Shown: positions 36,344 through 46,800 of the stretch, in pieces
Layout of the letters: each line of letters opens with the position of its first letter
Numbering within the stretch: position 1 is the stretch's first letter
Assembly (NCBI GenBank): GCA_037954665.1
Contig: JBBMOL010000134.1
Location: 1,612,001-1,676,000 of the forward strand
Length of the DNA stretch: 64,000 bases
Direction of reading: 5' to 3'
Source of the DNA: Laguncularia racemosa
Taxonomy: Eukaryota > Streptophyta > Magnoliopsida > Myrtales > Combretaceae
Translations under genes and position numbers: made by a program
The notes under the pieces: model-generated
Databases searched by the model: none
The model's input: the letters and a program-made list of their open reading frames with translations, nothing else
What the model was told of the DNA's origin: nothing

Positions 36344-37735
36344 AAAATAAAAAATAACCAAGTACGCTAATGTACAAAATACTCCTACCATCATTGCCAT
36401 ATTGAAACCTTGTTCCATACAAAAAAAAAAGCCCCATTCTCTGCCGTAAATGCACTGCCTTTGTGATGCATTCGCAACTTGGGGCACGCGAGGATCGGAT
36501 CCTTCCCACCACATGACCATCTCTCTAGTTCCATCACCACTGCACTACTATAATTTAGTGTGATCTGTTAGTGAGAATGCATGCATGCCTTACGTATTCA
36601 ACTGTCCTAAATCGCCTACAGACTGAATCAAAAGAAGTTTGTCAGGCCAGATTGTAGCTTGCTTTTCACTTTACGTTATATTTTTGGCAATGTGAAAGTA
36701 ACTTCAACTCCTGATTTCATCAACATTGAACAAAGAACAGAACACACCAACCTTAATGTCATAATGGTGTTATGGACAGAAATCTCTCTCTTACCACCTA
36801 CGATATAGTTGATATGTCCGGACATATGTGATATGCAAAATGGCCATCAAGATTCATTTTATCAACTTCATGATGCTAATTTTGAGTTTGAAAAATCATA
36901 TTGTACGCTTTTTTCATTGAATAAATGCCCAGTTTGTCCTTGTTGTAGCAGAATTACCATATTGGGTGATTTGAATGTCTTTGCAACCTTGTTATGTCGT
37001 GCTCGAACCAGGATCGGACGCTTGGTTTTCCCACAAACTTTGAAATTTTCGAATGAACATCCTTTGAAATTTAGAAAAAGTTTAAAATTATATATATATA
37101 TGGTTTTATCTGTCCTATGTGCAGACTGTCTTTTCTTGAGTTAAATCCTTATCCGCCAATACTCACTAAATAAAATTTAAAAAACCATATAGAAGATGAC
37201 CAATAGGCATATTAAGGAAAAAAATGAGAATCATAAATTGGACTTCCAACTAGTTACTCCTAAAACCCTAAATTCGTCATTTTCACTGCACTGATTTTCC
37301 ATTTCATTATTCCTATAGTCCTTAATACATAGTTCCCAATGTTGTTATCTTTCTTACCTTAGAGTTGCAAGAAATTGTTATTTTTCATGCTTAAAGTTTA
37401 CCAGACTAGACTACCATTATTTGATGTCCTATTCAACTTAATCAAGATTGTTAAATTAATACTCGAAATTGCTAACAAGTCAGTTATATTATTAGCTGAA
37501 TATAACTAAGTATTATTGGCAATTGAAAATTAAAATTTTATATAATAAAAAGGAAAATAGATTTTATATCCAATACCTTTCAAATTTATATAATTTGATT
37601 CATCTATCATTGAGCAAACTAGCTCCTTTTAAGTTACTTGTTATAAGTACTAAAAAGTATGATCTAGGTACTCACAAAACTTACTATATAGATACTTAAA
37701 AATTATAAAATAATTATACAATCAAAAGATTAAAT
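35103..37735. other. spacer, no gene seen
   Basis: Contains an (AT)n microsatellite at 36313-36341 and a more balanced region at 36360-37140. Frames there (for example plus 36809-37144, 111 codons, with a Cys-rich CPVCPCC) match nothing I recognise. Confidence 0.5.
36313..36341. repeat. (AT)n microsatellite
   Basis: About 14 AT units. Confidence 0.9.
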
Positions 37736-37739
37736 ATTT

Positions 37740-38260
37740 ATTGAATATTCACTTGAGGAAAATGACTATTTCATCTTCCTTATTCCATATAAAGCTGTTG
37801 TATTGGTGTTCACTTGAATTTTAAACACTAAATAATCACTGTCAATGAATTCTTTTTAGTTAAAATGTTGAATAATAATTCATATCTCAGCTCATGAGTT
37901 ACTGTTTAATGACCCATTTATTATTTTTTCCATAAATGCCCTATGTTTGCAAATTGTGTTGAGTTTGTATTAGCTCTACAAAGTGGAGAATGATAGGAAT
38001 TTAGAGGTGTAATGGATAATTTATTTTTTATTTTTATGTTAACTAAAAAAGTAATAAATATTACATCTCTATTCAATTTCGATTAAATTATAATTCAATC
38101 CTTGCTTTTTCTATTTGGTAAAGTGAACGGGTTATTAATTTTTTATCATTTCAAAGACATGTTTTCGTTATTAAATTTCAAATTATAAAATTAGATAAAT
38201 TTTTAAATTCAAATTATGATTTACATAATAATTATTTCGTTGTTAACTTATTATTATTAT
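37740..38260 (+). repeat. dispersed AT-rich repeat, copy 1
   Basis: Resembles 52040-52425 in block order: a start like 'tgaggaaaatgactatt..cttattccat', then 'aattgtgtt', 'aaagtggagaatg', 'tttttatttttatgttaa', 'attcaatcc' and 'ggtaaagtga'. Non-coding and diverged. Possibly a MITE family with 'ATGGCTATT..TATTCCA' ends, but the termini are not clear. Confidence 0.45.
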
Positions 38261-38526
38261 TTTAAGTGAAATGGATTATTGATTCAAGAATTTTATATGT
38301 TATACCAAGATTCCCACTTTAACTAAAGATCATGTGATCCTACTGCGAAGTACACCTAGCAATTTACAACTATACTATTACCTTGTAATGGATTGCAATA
38401 ATGTCAAAAGAACATAATTTGTAATGGGTATTTCCCTGAGAGTCACGGGTGATACTAGCATGGAAGATACAAAAATAAGTTCGAAAATGATTGGAGACAG
38501 AAGTTTGAGTTTATAACACATGCATA

Positions 38527-38820
38527 TTAGCTATTTCTGGTTGATGTACCATTTGGTTTTCGTTTGTCCTGATGAGATATTAATGGGAAGGCGCAGGGAA
38601 GATTCCAGTTAATGAAGCACGCACAGGCTAACATCATGTATTTATCAAGATTGTACACATATGCAGTATTTTTATAACAAGTGGTCCCAAGAAGGTCCGC
38701 AATATAGTCTTGAATACTACTCCTCCATTTACTCAACTTGTCATCCCTTTTTCGGAAACAGCTCCACCAATCATCCTTTTCATTGTGTGAGAGACCGGCT
38801 ATCCAATTCCTTTGCTTCAA
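38527..38820 (-). other. unidentified Trp/Cys-rich open frame
   Basis: A 97-codon frame whose first ~70 residues look like real protein: six Trp, several Cys, mixed charged helices (DDWWSCFRKRDDKLSKWRSS, then IADLLGTTCYKNTAYVYNLD). It lies in a patch of more balanced composition within AT-rich DNA. Just upstream on the minus strand is a T-rich run ending TTGAAG, compatible with a splice acceptor, so it may be an exon fragment of an unrecognised or captured gene. I cannot name a family; it could also be chance. Confidence 0.25.
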
Positions 38821-39200
38821 GAAATAAGATTATAATATAATAATAGAGTTTTAATAAAGTTATTATTTATTGATTTTGATTTTAATTAAAATATTAAAAA
38901 AATAATTCTATTATTGAATTGTTATTCATAAATTTTTTGTAATAAAACTTTCTTATGAAACTATTATTATGGATTTTAAATACGATCAAAAATCGTAATG
39001 ATTCTTCCATAATAAATAAGATAATAATAGAAATACTGTTACGGTAAAGTGAACAGATAATGGATTTCACTAAGAAGATATCGAATTTATTATAATTTAT
39101 ATGGCATTTGGATTGGTTCTAATTGATAAATGATATTAAGAAATGCTAACTTAAAAAGAATCAGCCTTACAACTGATTTTCAAAATTACCATGTGTCAGA
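38821..39200. other. AT-rich spacer
   Basis: Very AT-rich, dominated by 'attattat' words; nothing recognised. Confidence 0.55.
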
Positions 39201-39209
39201 AATTTATAG

Positions 39210-39505
39210 GTTGCTGCTTAGTAGTCATTAGCCGACGTGCCCTATGAGTCTATTAAAGAAGAAAGAGATTCAAGAAGACGAAATTTGGTAAAATATCAGT
39301 TTGATTATATATTTTTAGGAAAAGAAAAAAAGAAAAAGAAAAACTCATTTTGGAACTTGATCAATAGTTTGGAGTGAAGTCGTTGCTTTAGTAGGTGTGC
39401 CCTATGACTGATATAGGTACGAGTCGATTGAAGAATAAAGAGAATTAAGGAGATTATATTTGGTTATGTCAACTTGATTAATTTAGGGAAAAAACAGCCT
39501 GTAGT
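39210..39505 (+). repeat. diverged tandem duplication, 2 x ~150 bp
   Basis: Two neighbouring segments share GTGCCCTATGA, 'gagtc(g)atT(g)aagaa', 'aagagaatt(c)aag' and 'atatttttagg/aatttaggg' in the same order (about 39210-39345 and 39370-39505). Poly-purine tracts separate them. Non-coding. Confidence 0.5.
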
Positions 39506-40379
39506 CTTAGTCGAAGGATGTGGCAAAAATATCTATAATACCTTTTAACGTTAATTTTTTTATCAAAATGTTTGAAAAATGAAGGGAATAAGTACACTCG
39601 AATTCTATCTATATTATTTTAAAATTTAATTGGATTGATTAAGTTTTCAGTAAGTCATCTAAGTTTTTTAAGTGGTTATGTCAATATATATACCAAGTAA
39701 ATGCCTTCATTATCATTTTTCTTCAATGCTTGGACATGGCTGTTAATATGATATGATAGACGATAAATAGCATAAGTATTGGATATTCGATTTTCAATCC
39801 CCTATTAAACTACTTCAAATCGAGTTTCTTTTTCCTTTTTTTTTTTTTAACATTTTTTAAAATGTTCATTGCTCAGTTTTCACTCTTATCATCATGGCAT
39901 TCTTAATTGTGGAGGCTATGTAAGTGTTTCTCAACAATTAAGGAAAATTAGAGTGAAGGATATATTCGTTGCGGGAAGACAAATACACAGATCACGACTT
40001 AAAACATAAAAGAATTTATTGAATTTTAGCAACATAAAGAACTTTAAATGTACTATTCAAAAATTGAAATACATGCTATGGGTTGACACTTGAAACTGAA
40101 AAACTAAACCAAAGTGAGCTAATATTAATCAAAGTCAAGCAAAACTAAATTTGATTTTTGTTGTTATGTTAGCTTTGATTTGGAAAATTTTGAAACAAAA
40201 TATTTTGGTTGTTTGATTTCGATAATCACAAAATCGAAAAACTAAATATTTGAGTATTATAAATGTTTGTAAATCTTGTGCGTTGTTTATAGGCGTATAG
40301 AGCATTCACATAATTATAATATATGCAAATAAGAGAAAGAAAAATTTTATAGAATACTTAATAATATATTTAAAATCAT
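39506..40379. other. spacer, no gene seen
   Basis: AT-rich sequence with a poly-T run near 39832-39848. No coding or repeat feature recognised before the direct repeat at 40380. Confidence 0.55.
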
Positions 40380-40698
40380 AATATGTACTTGATGAATAGC
40401 TATATTATTATCACGTATACTTCATATACTAAGCAATTGAACAAATATCCTAATAGTCTATGACAAATAGGCTGCTACTCATGTTCATATACACAACATA
40501 GAATATTCTTCATCATTATATAATTTAACATGCAATAATTTAGAAAAAGTATATCTAGTCATTTCACTCGATTTTTTTAAAAGTTTTTTTCCTCAAATAA
40601 CTACAATAAAAATTCAAACCTATTCTATTTTACCAAAAAATTAATATTATTAGCTATTTTAGTTGATGTCCCTCAACTTCGTTGGATTGATTGAAGTA
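40380..40698 (+). repeat. ~300-bp direct repeat, left copy
   Basis: Starts AATATGTACTTGATGAATAG and ends GTTGGATTGATTGAAGTA. The same sequence, roughly 8% different by eye over its first 190 bp, is at 43602-43898. The left copy is about 20 bp longer because of an indel near 40612-40650. It is not the LTR of the enclosed copia element, which has its own polypurine tract and LTR start at 43419-43430. Confidence 0.9.
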
Positions 40699-41420
40699 AA
40701 AAAGATGCAAAGAACTATTTATGTTAGTTCATTTGAGCGTTTGGGGACCTGCCCCTATTTCAATTTCTTTAGGAATAAAATAGTTGTGATTTTTGTTGAT
40801 GACTACACTTATATGACTTGGCTATATTTGGTGAAAAAAAAAAATGAAGTTGCTAAGATATTTCAAACTTTTCATGTTATAATTACAACTCAATTCTCAA
40901 CTAAGTTACAAGTACTTCGTTCCGATATTGGTAGGGTATTTGTCAACAAAGAATTGCAAGATTATTTCAAAACCCATCAGATATACCATGAGACAACTTG
41001 TGCTTAGATCCCACAACAGAATGACATTGCGAAAATGATGAATAGACATATTTTGGAAACAGCTAGAGCACTCCTAATTGCTGCAAATGAACACGAAGAT
41101 TTTGAATAAATGCAGTAATCACCACTGTTTACTTACTAAATTGCATGTCATCCAAGGTATTAAACTTTAAGACTCCATTATAAGTCTTAACTCAGCATAA
41201 AGCTTTACCCTCAATTTTAATGCTCCTTGCAAGAATATTTGGATGTGTAGTATATGTCCATCTCCATAAAAATGAAAGAACCAAAATTGATCCATGTGCT
41301 GTTTGTTGTGTCTTCTTAGGCTATGCTACACATAAGAAAGGATACCAGTGCTTTGATCTAAGTGCTAAGTGTCTTCATGTCACTATGGATGTTACATTAC
41401 TTGAAATAGAAATGTTTTTC
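40699..41420 (+). pseudogene. copia integrase fragment (element 1)
   Basis: Begins abruptly inside the integrase core. FERLGTCP resembles the 'FelvHsDvWGPcP' block but with the catalytic Asp region lost; IFVDDYTYMTWLYLVKKKNE matches 'FVDDySR-TWlYlmk--sE', and VLRSDIGRVFVN matches 'tLRSDNg-Ey--'. The IPQQNDIAKMMNRHILETAR block (41009-41070, after an in-frame TAG) corresponds to 'TPQQNGvaERknRhilE-aR'. ARIFGCVVYVHLHK and VFLGYATHKKGYQCFD (41227-41357) form the C-terminal integrase part. Gag, protease and the integrase zinc finger are absent. Stops and frame changes make it non-functional. Confidence 0.85.
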
Positions 41421-41900
41421 TAGAATCTAACTTTGCATTCTCCTCTTCAAGGGGAGCTAGCTGATGAAGAGCAAATTACAAACAATGGATTAGAAAAGTG
41501 GCCAGATTTCTCAATTGGTTTTTTCTTCAAAATAATCCTCAAGAAGGAGGAAGTACTGAAATCGAGAATGAATACAATCAAGAACAAGAATAGCCCTCTC
41601 TTAAGTGGTCTCCTCAAGAATGCTCCTTATAACAATCTCCTCCCAGTTTAGTGCCAACTGACCATACTCCTAAGAATAACTATACTTTTGAGAATAAATT
41701 TGAGGTTCAATCTCTTGATCCCTCTTCTGGTTATAAATTGCCTTTTAGGAATAATTGTGGCAAGCCACCAAGTTGATACACACCAGATCATGGAGAAGGC
41801 AAAGCAAGATACCTAATTGCTAATCACATCAATACCAAAAGACTGTCACAACCACTCCAAAATCTAGTGCATTGATTATCATCTAAGAGCATTCTTGATA
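41421..41900 (+). pseudogene. copia integrase-RT linker (element 1)
   Basis: A low-conservation polar linker between integrase and reverse transcriptase. Recognisable near its end is a decayed 'NCGKPPS-YTPDH' to 'LIANHIN' stretch (about 41752-41830), matching the 'NRGKPP-RY-P......yPISNYVS' segment usual just before copia reverse transcriptase. Several stops. Confidence 0.6.
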
Positions 41901-41904
41901 CAAT

Positions 41905-42655
41905 TGAAGAAGCCTTAAAAGACCCAAATGGGTTGAAGCAATTAAGAAAGAAATGGCAGCACTACAAAAGAACAACACATGAAAACTTGTGTCACTACTA
42001 AAGGAAAAGAAAGTGGTGGGATGCAAATGGGTATTCTCTATCAAACATAAAGCATGTGGGACAATAGATCGATATAAGGCAAAACTTGTTGCAAAAGGAT
42101 ACACCCAATCATATGGCATTGACTATCAAGAGACATTCTCACCAGTAGCAAAATTAAATACAATCCGAGTGTTGCTATCACTAGCTACAAAGCTAGATTG
42201 GCCATTGCATCAATTCGATGTAAAGAATACATTTCTTCATGGGAATTTAGAAGAAGAAGTGCCTATAGAAGTCCCACCAGGTTTCATTGCTTCACAAACA
42301 AGAATTTTATGTAAGTTAGAAAAGGCATTATCTGGATTAAAGTAATCACAAAGAGCACAATTTGGACAATTCAATCAGGCTATGAAGAATTATGATTATA
42401 AGCAATGTAACTCAAATCACACTTTGTTTCTAAAACATCAGGAAGGGATGGGACAACATTGATAATCTATGTTGATGATATGATAATTACATGAAATGAT
42501 GAGGAGAAAATCACAAAGCTTCAAAGGCATCTAGCAACCAAATTTGAAATGAAGAATCTTTGTGGTCTTAAATGCTTTCTTGGAATCGAAGTAGCAAGAC
42601 TAGAATAAGGAATTTTCCTTTCACAAAGGAAATATGTTCTTAACTTGTTAGCTGA
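41905..42655 (+). pseudogene. copia reverse transcriptase (element 1)
   Basis: Starts with EALKDPKWVEAIKKEMAAL, then KWVFSIKHKACGTIDRYKA, RLVAKGYTQ-type AKLVAKGYTQSYGIDYQETF, LHQFDVKNTFLHGNLEEEVP and, after a TAA at about 42343, SQRAQFGQFNQAMKNYDYKQ. The catalytic motif YVDDMIIT near 42470 keeps YVDD, but a stop follows directly, and further stops occur before FEMKNLCGLKCFLGIEVA (about 42545-42600). The usual 'FDVKNAFLHG' has Thr for Ala. Clearly Ty1/copia; inactive. Confidence 0.9.
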
Positions 42656-42659
42656 AACA

Positions 42660-43420
42660 TGAATGCTTGATTGTAAATCTATAGACACTCTAATTATTCA
42701 AAGCCACGAGCTAGGAGAATATCTAGATCAAATTCCTACAAATAAAGAAAGATATCAGCGATTGGTGGGCAGACGAACTTACTTATCTCACATAAGACCA
42801 AAGATTGCTTATGTCATGAGCCTGGTAAGTCAATTTATGCATAATCCAAGTGAAGAACATATAGAAGCCGTGAAACGAATTCTTTGATACTTAAAGAACT
42901 CGATAGGAAAAGGACTCATGTTTAGAAAGCATAATCATCTATGTATAGATGGTTATACAAATGCAAATTGGGCTGGAAGCGTTATAGATAGGAAGTCGAC
43001 CTCATGGTACTTGACTTTTGTTGGTGGAAACTTGGTCACATAGAGAAGTAAAAAGCAGAAGGTTATGGCTTTATTAGGTGCAGAAGCTTAATTCCGTGGC
43101 ATGGCTAAAGGGCTATGTGAACTACTTTGGCTGAGAGTTGATGAAAGAAATTGGATACCCATCTAAGCTTCTAATGAAACTATTTGGAGATAATAAAGCA
43201 GCTATAGAAATCGCACAAAATCCTATTCAGCATAATCGAACAAAGCATGTTGAAGTTGATAGATACTTCATTAAAGGGAAATCGAACAAGAAAATAGTGA
43301 AGTTCCCATTCGTGAAATCTGAAGAGCTATTTGCTGATATTCTTACAAAGGGCGTTTCAAGCTGAGTGTTCCATAGCTCACTTAGCAAGTTGGCCATAGA
43401 AGACATTTTTGCACCAACTT
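42660..43420 (+). pseudogene. copia RNase H region (element 1)
   Basis: RYQRLVGRRTYLSHIRPKIA and HIEAVKRIL (to 42887) end the RT connection. RNase H follows: TNANWAGSVIDRKSTSWY, where the usual DADWAG has lost its catalytic Asp, then a stop in the AEAY block, LFGDNKAAIEIAQNPIQHNR, KHVEVDRYFIKGK and LFADILTKGVSS (to 43365). Stops and one frame change break the protein. The block order matches a normal copia Pol end. Confidence 0.85.
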
Positions 43421-43602
43421 GAGGGGCAGTGTTGGCATGAGTTTGGAGATTTTTTCTATGATCCCTAGAATCATGGAGTCAAAGATTTAGATTAGTTAAT
43501 ATAGTAATATAGTTGTATTTGCTTATTTATGTATATCTGTAAATTCTATAAGTAAAGGCTTATAATCTTAGAATTAAAATAAAAAAGGAGTTATTTTGAA
43601 CA
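43419..43602 (+). mobile_element. copia polypurine tract and 3' LTR (element 1)
   Basis: TTGAGGGGCAG at 43419-43429 is the usual copia polypurine tract. The LTR then starts TGTTGGCATGAG at 43430 and seems to end TTTTGAACA at 43602, giving a short LTR of about 173 bp with TG...CA ends. Directly after it the right copy of the flanking direct repeat begins. No matching 5' LTR is seen before 40699, so the element is 5'-truncated but has an exact 3' terminus. Confidence 0.65.
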
Positions 43603-43898
43603 ATATGTACTTGATGAATAGCTATATTATGATCACATATACTTTATATACTAAGCAATTGAACAAATATCCTAATAGTCTATGATAAATAAGCCGTTAC
43701 TCATGTTAATATACACAACATAGAATATTCTTCATCGTTACATAATTTAACATGCAATAATTCAAAAAAAGTATATCCGGTCATTTCAATGATGTTTTTC
43801 TCTCAAGTTTTTTTTTTTTTTCAATAACTACAATAAAAATGAATATTTTTAGCTATTTTAGCTGATGTCCCTCAACTTCGTTGGACTGATTGAAGTAA
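43602..43898 (+). repeat. ~300-bp direct repeat, right copy
   Basis: Partner of 40380-40698. It starts at the end of the copia LTR and ends GTTGGACTGATTGAAGTA, after which unique sequence (ATCCCAGGAGC) continues. The left copy instead runs into copia integrase at the same point. Confidence 0.9.
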
Positions 43899-46800
43899 TC
43901 CCAGGAGCTTTGTAAATCGAAGATTAATGACTTTAGTCGATCAAAGTCGAAGTCATGTTCATTTGACTGAGACCAATCCTATCCTACCGCATAACCAAAT
44001 GATCAACCCTATCCCATCACAATACCAAAAAATTAACCGACCCTACATGCATGACATATCCTGATTCATCCATTCATTGCATCGTCAGGTTTCGATGTGA
44101 TTTAATGTGAATGATTTGGATCAGGCTTTTAGAGAGAGAGAGAGAGTTGACATAAATATCGGGTCTCTTCTTTCCTTTTGATCTAGATTCATGGTTTTCA
44201 GATAAGTACAGCTACACCATATACACGACAATGCAGTGACGGCAAAATATGAAAAAGTTCATATCCAGTGTTATATAAACGTAGACATGTTCCATGTGCA
44301 AATCCATACGCCAGCCAAATAATCATTCTTCCATAGCACCAGTTAGCAGCTAGATTGCTAATCAAAGGAGTTTACATGTGCAGGAAGATTACACCTACTA
44401 AGCACTTTCCTCGTCAGCTTCTTGCGCAATAGAATCCAAAATAGGATCTACTGCTAAGTCGTAGCATATCTTTTGGTGCAGCATTATGATATTTATATAT
44501 ACTTATACATGCACACCCGTGAAGTGTGTTTCATCGTTAATTGTGAGCCAAGTTACTGGACCAGGATTTGATAAGACATTTATGGCACATGCCATAGCTC
44601 TGTATGCATGCAGCTTCTCGGCACCTCTAAAGAATCAATATTTGGTATTTTTTTTGTACGGGGAAAATGTTTTATGCCATTTTTTTATTAATATTTGTTT
44701 CCTTATCTAACCATCATTATTAGTCGAAAATTTTCTTATATTTAGGTAATAAAAAATATAATTGTATAAACACTTATATTTTCATGGTATTCTATGTTTT
44801 ATCTTTTATATTTCCAACCAATAAGATGCCTTGTAAATGTAAAACTTAATCATTGAATGCATCATATTATTTGTTATAGTAATAAAAGGAAGTGCTTTTC
44901 TTTTAATTTGAAAGCTCGAAAAAAAAAAAAAAAACCTCCAGTCGAGACCCAAATCAATTGGAAGTGACCCCGTACACCCGGGTTTTGGTACCGGTTCCTT
45001 GGAACTTGCAGGTATCCGATTTTGGGTCACAGAACGAAAATGGTTCATCCACTTTTTTCAATTCATTTTAGAATTTTACTTCTTTCTTTCTTTCTTTCTT
45101 TTTTTTTTTTTTCTTCATATTGCTTCCCAACATTTACGTCCCAATAGCTAAAACATGTTATCACTTTTATATGTATATATCAAAGTTCTTTATCATTTTT
45201 TCTTTTTCTCCTCCTCCTTTTCTTCTTCTTCCTTTTAAACAGTGGTGGTGAGTAATTATCATTGAATGAGCCACTTTGATTTTACGATCGCTAACCATCT
45301 CTTGGACTTGGATGGTTAGTTATACTATTTAAAAAAAAAATTACTCTTTTTTTTTCTATTTTTTTAATCTTCATATATTTGATTCTATTATTTAAATTAA
45401 TTAATTACGTGATCCAATTAAAATATGCCACACATCATTTATTAATAGATAAGTTAGCCATATTAAAAAAAAATCTATAAATATTAAAGACTCGAATTGA
45501 AAAAGAAAAAAAAAAATTATGATCCAAATAAAATAAGCGGTAAAATAATGTTGAGGATTATAAAAATATTTTTTTCTTTTTTAAATATATAATTCACAAA
45601 TATATATATCCTTCTATATGTAATATAATACTTGTGTATCATGTTCATAGCCTATTATAATGTTAAGCCTAATTATCATTGGCATAGGGCCCTACTTTAC
45701 CTGCGAATGTTGCATATAGAATTAAAAGTCATAAAACAATGATAACTATAGCATGATAGTAATGTTGTGTCGGCCAGCTTTTTACCGACCACGTCGTGCG
45801 CATGTTGAATCAACGTTTAAGTTTCTACTCACCGACAACATATATATATTTTTGCCAGCAATTAAATGCGTTCTTCATATTTGCTTGTTCCTTCGGGCTG
45901 ACGTTCGTTCGTATATATCTTTCGTGTTCCATTGCATTAAATGCGGTTTCTGCATTCACTCTGCACTGCACCCCCCAGAGTACGTTTTCTCCTCCAGGCA
46001 TGAGCTAGCCTTGTCTGTCCTACTACGTACAAGCCTAGACAACGAACTGCAGGGAAGCTATGATTATTGTTTTAATGTGCGTTAATGTTGTGAGTGTTTT
46101 GCCCTTGAACACCTCGATCCTAAATTATTTAAATTTGCTGGACTGGGTAGTTGAGCTAAATGTGAATTATTCGGATGATTAAGCAAGTTAGCTTTATTAA
46201 GTCTCATAGTTTGATTTTAATGATAACAAAACACAATTTAAAGTGATTATTAATAAATTTATTTAGTGTATAGTTGTAAGTAATTAAAAGGATGTAATAA
46301 GTTTTGTAAATGGAAGTATTCATATATTAATAAAAAGTTTCTAAAAGTGGTCAACAAAAGTAGATGTAAAGAAAAGTATATTAAATAGAGCTTGGAAGTA
46401 TTTCATAGAATTAAAGGAACATATTGGAAGGTGTAAGTAAGGATTAGAATTAAAGGAATGAATTGGAATTATTATCGAAGTTGCAATTCAAAATTATATG
46501 ATCAAAATATAAAATATATTATTAGAATTTATATCACAAAGAAAAAGTAATACTAGACAATTGCAGACAAAAGAGTCAGAATATAATGTTGGAAGCAAGT
46601 TTTCGGAAAGTAGAACTAGCAAGATAGGTGTTCCAAATTAAACACAAGTTTATAATTTTCAAAGTTTACAAATATGAAATAAGTAAATTTAAGACTGTGA
46701 AATATATTTGGATGATATGACTTGTTTCCCTAAGTAGATTTAATTATTATAAGGACAGTTTGAGCAAAAGTTTATATATATAAAAAGTAGGAAGTCATGG

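Noticed and set aside
36809..37144. 111-codon frame with a CPVCPCC motif
   Set aside because: The Cys cluster alone does not define a zinc-binding fold and the rest of the frame is unstructured; no supporting gene context.
40380..43898. The ~300-bp direct repeats taken as the copia LTRs
   Set aside because: The polypurine tract and a TGTTGG LTR start lie 170 bp before the right copy, the left copy abuts integrase without leader or gag, and the sequence from 43430 to 43601 has no counterpart before 40380.
45753..46085. 110-codon Cys-containing frame
   Set aside because: It lies in a more balanced patch but has no domain, no conserved feature and an overlapping frame of similar length.
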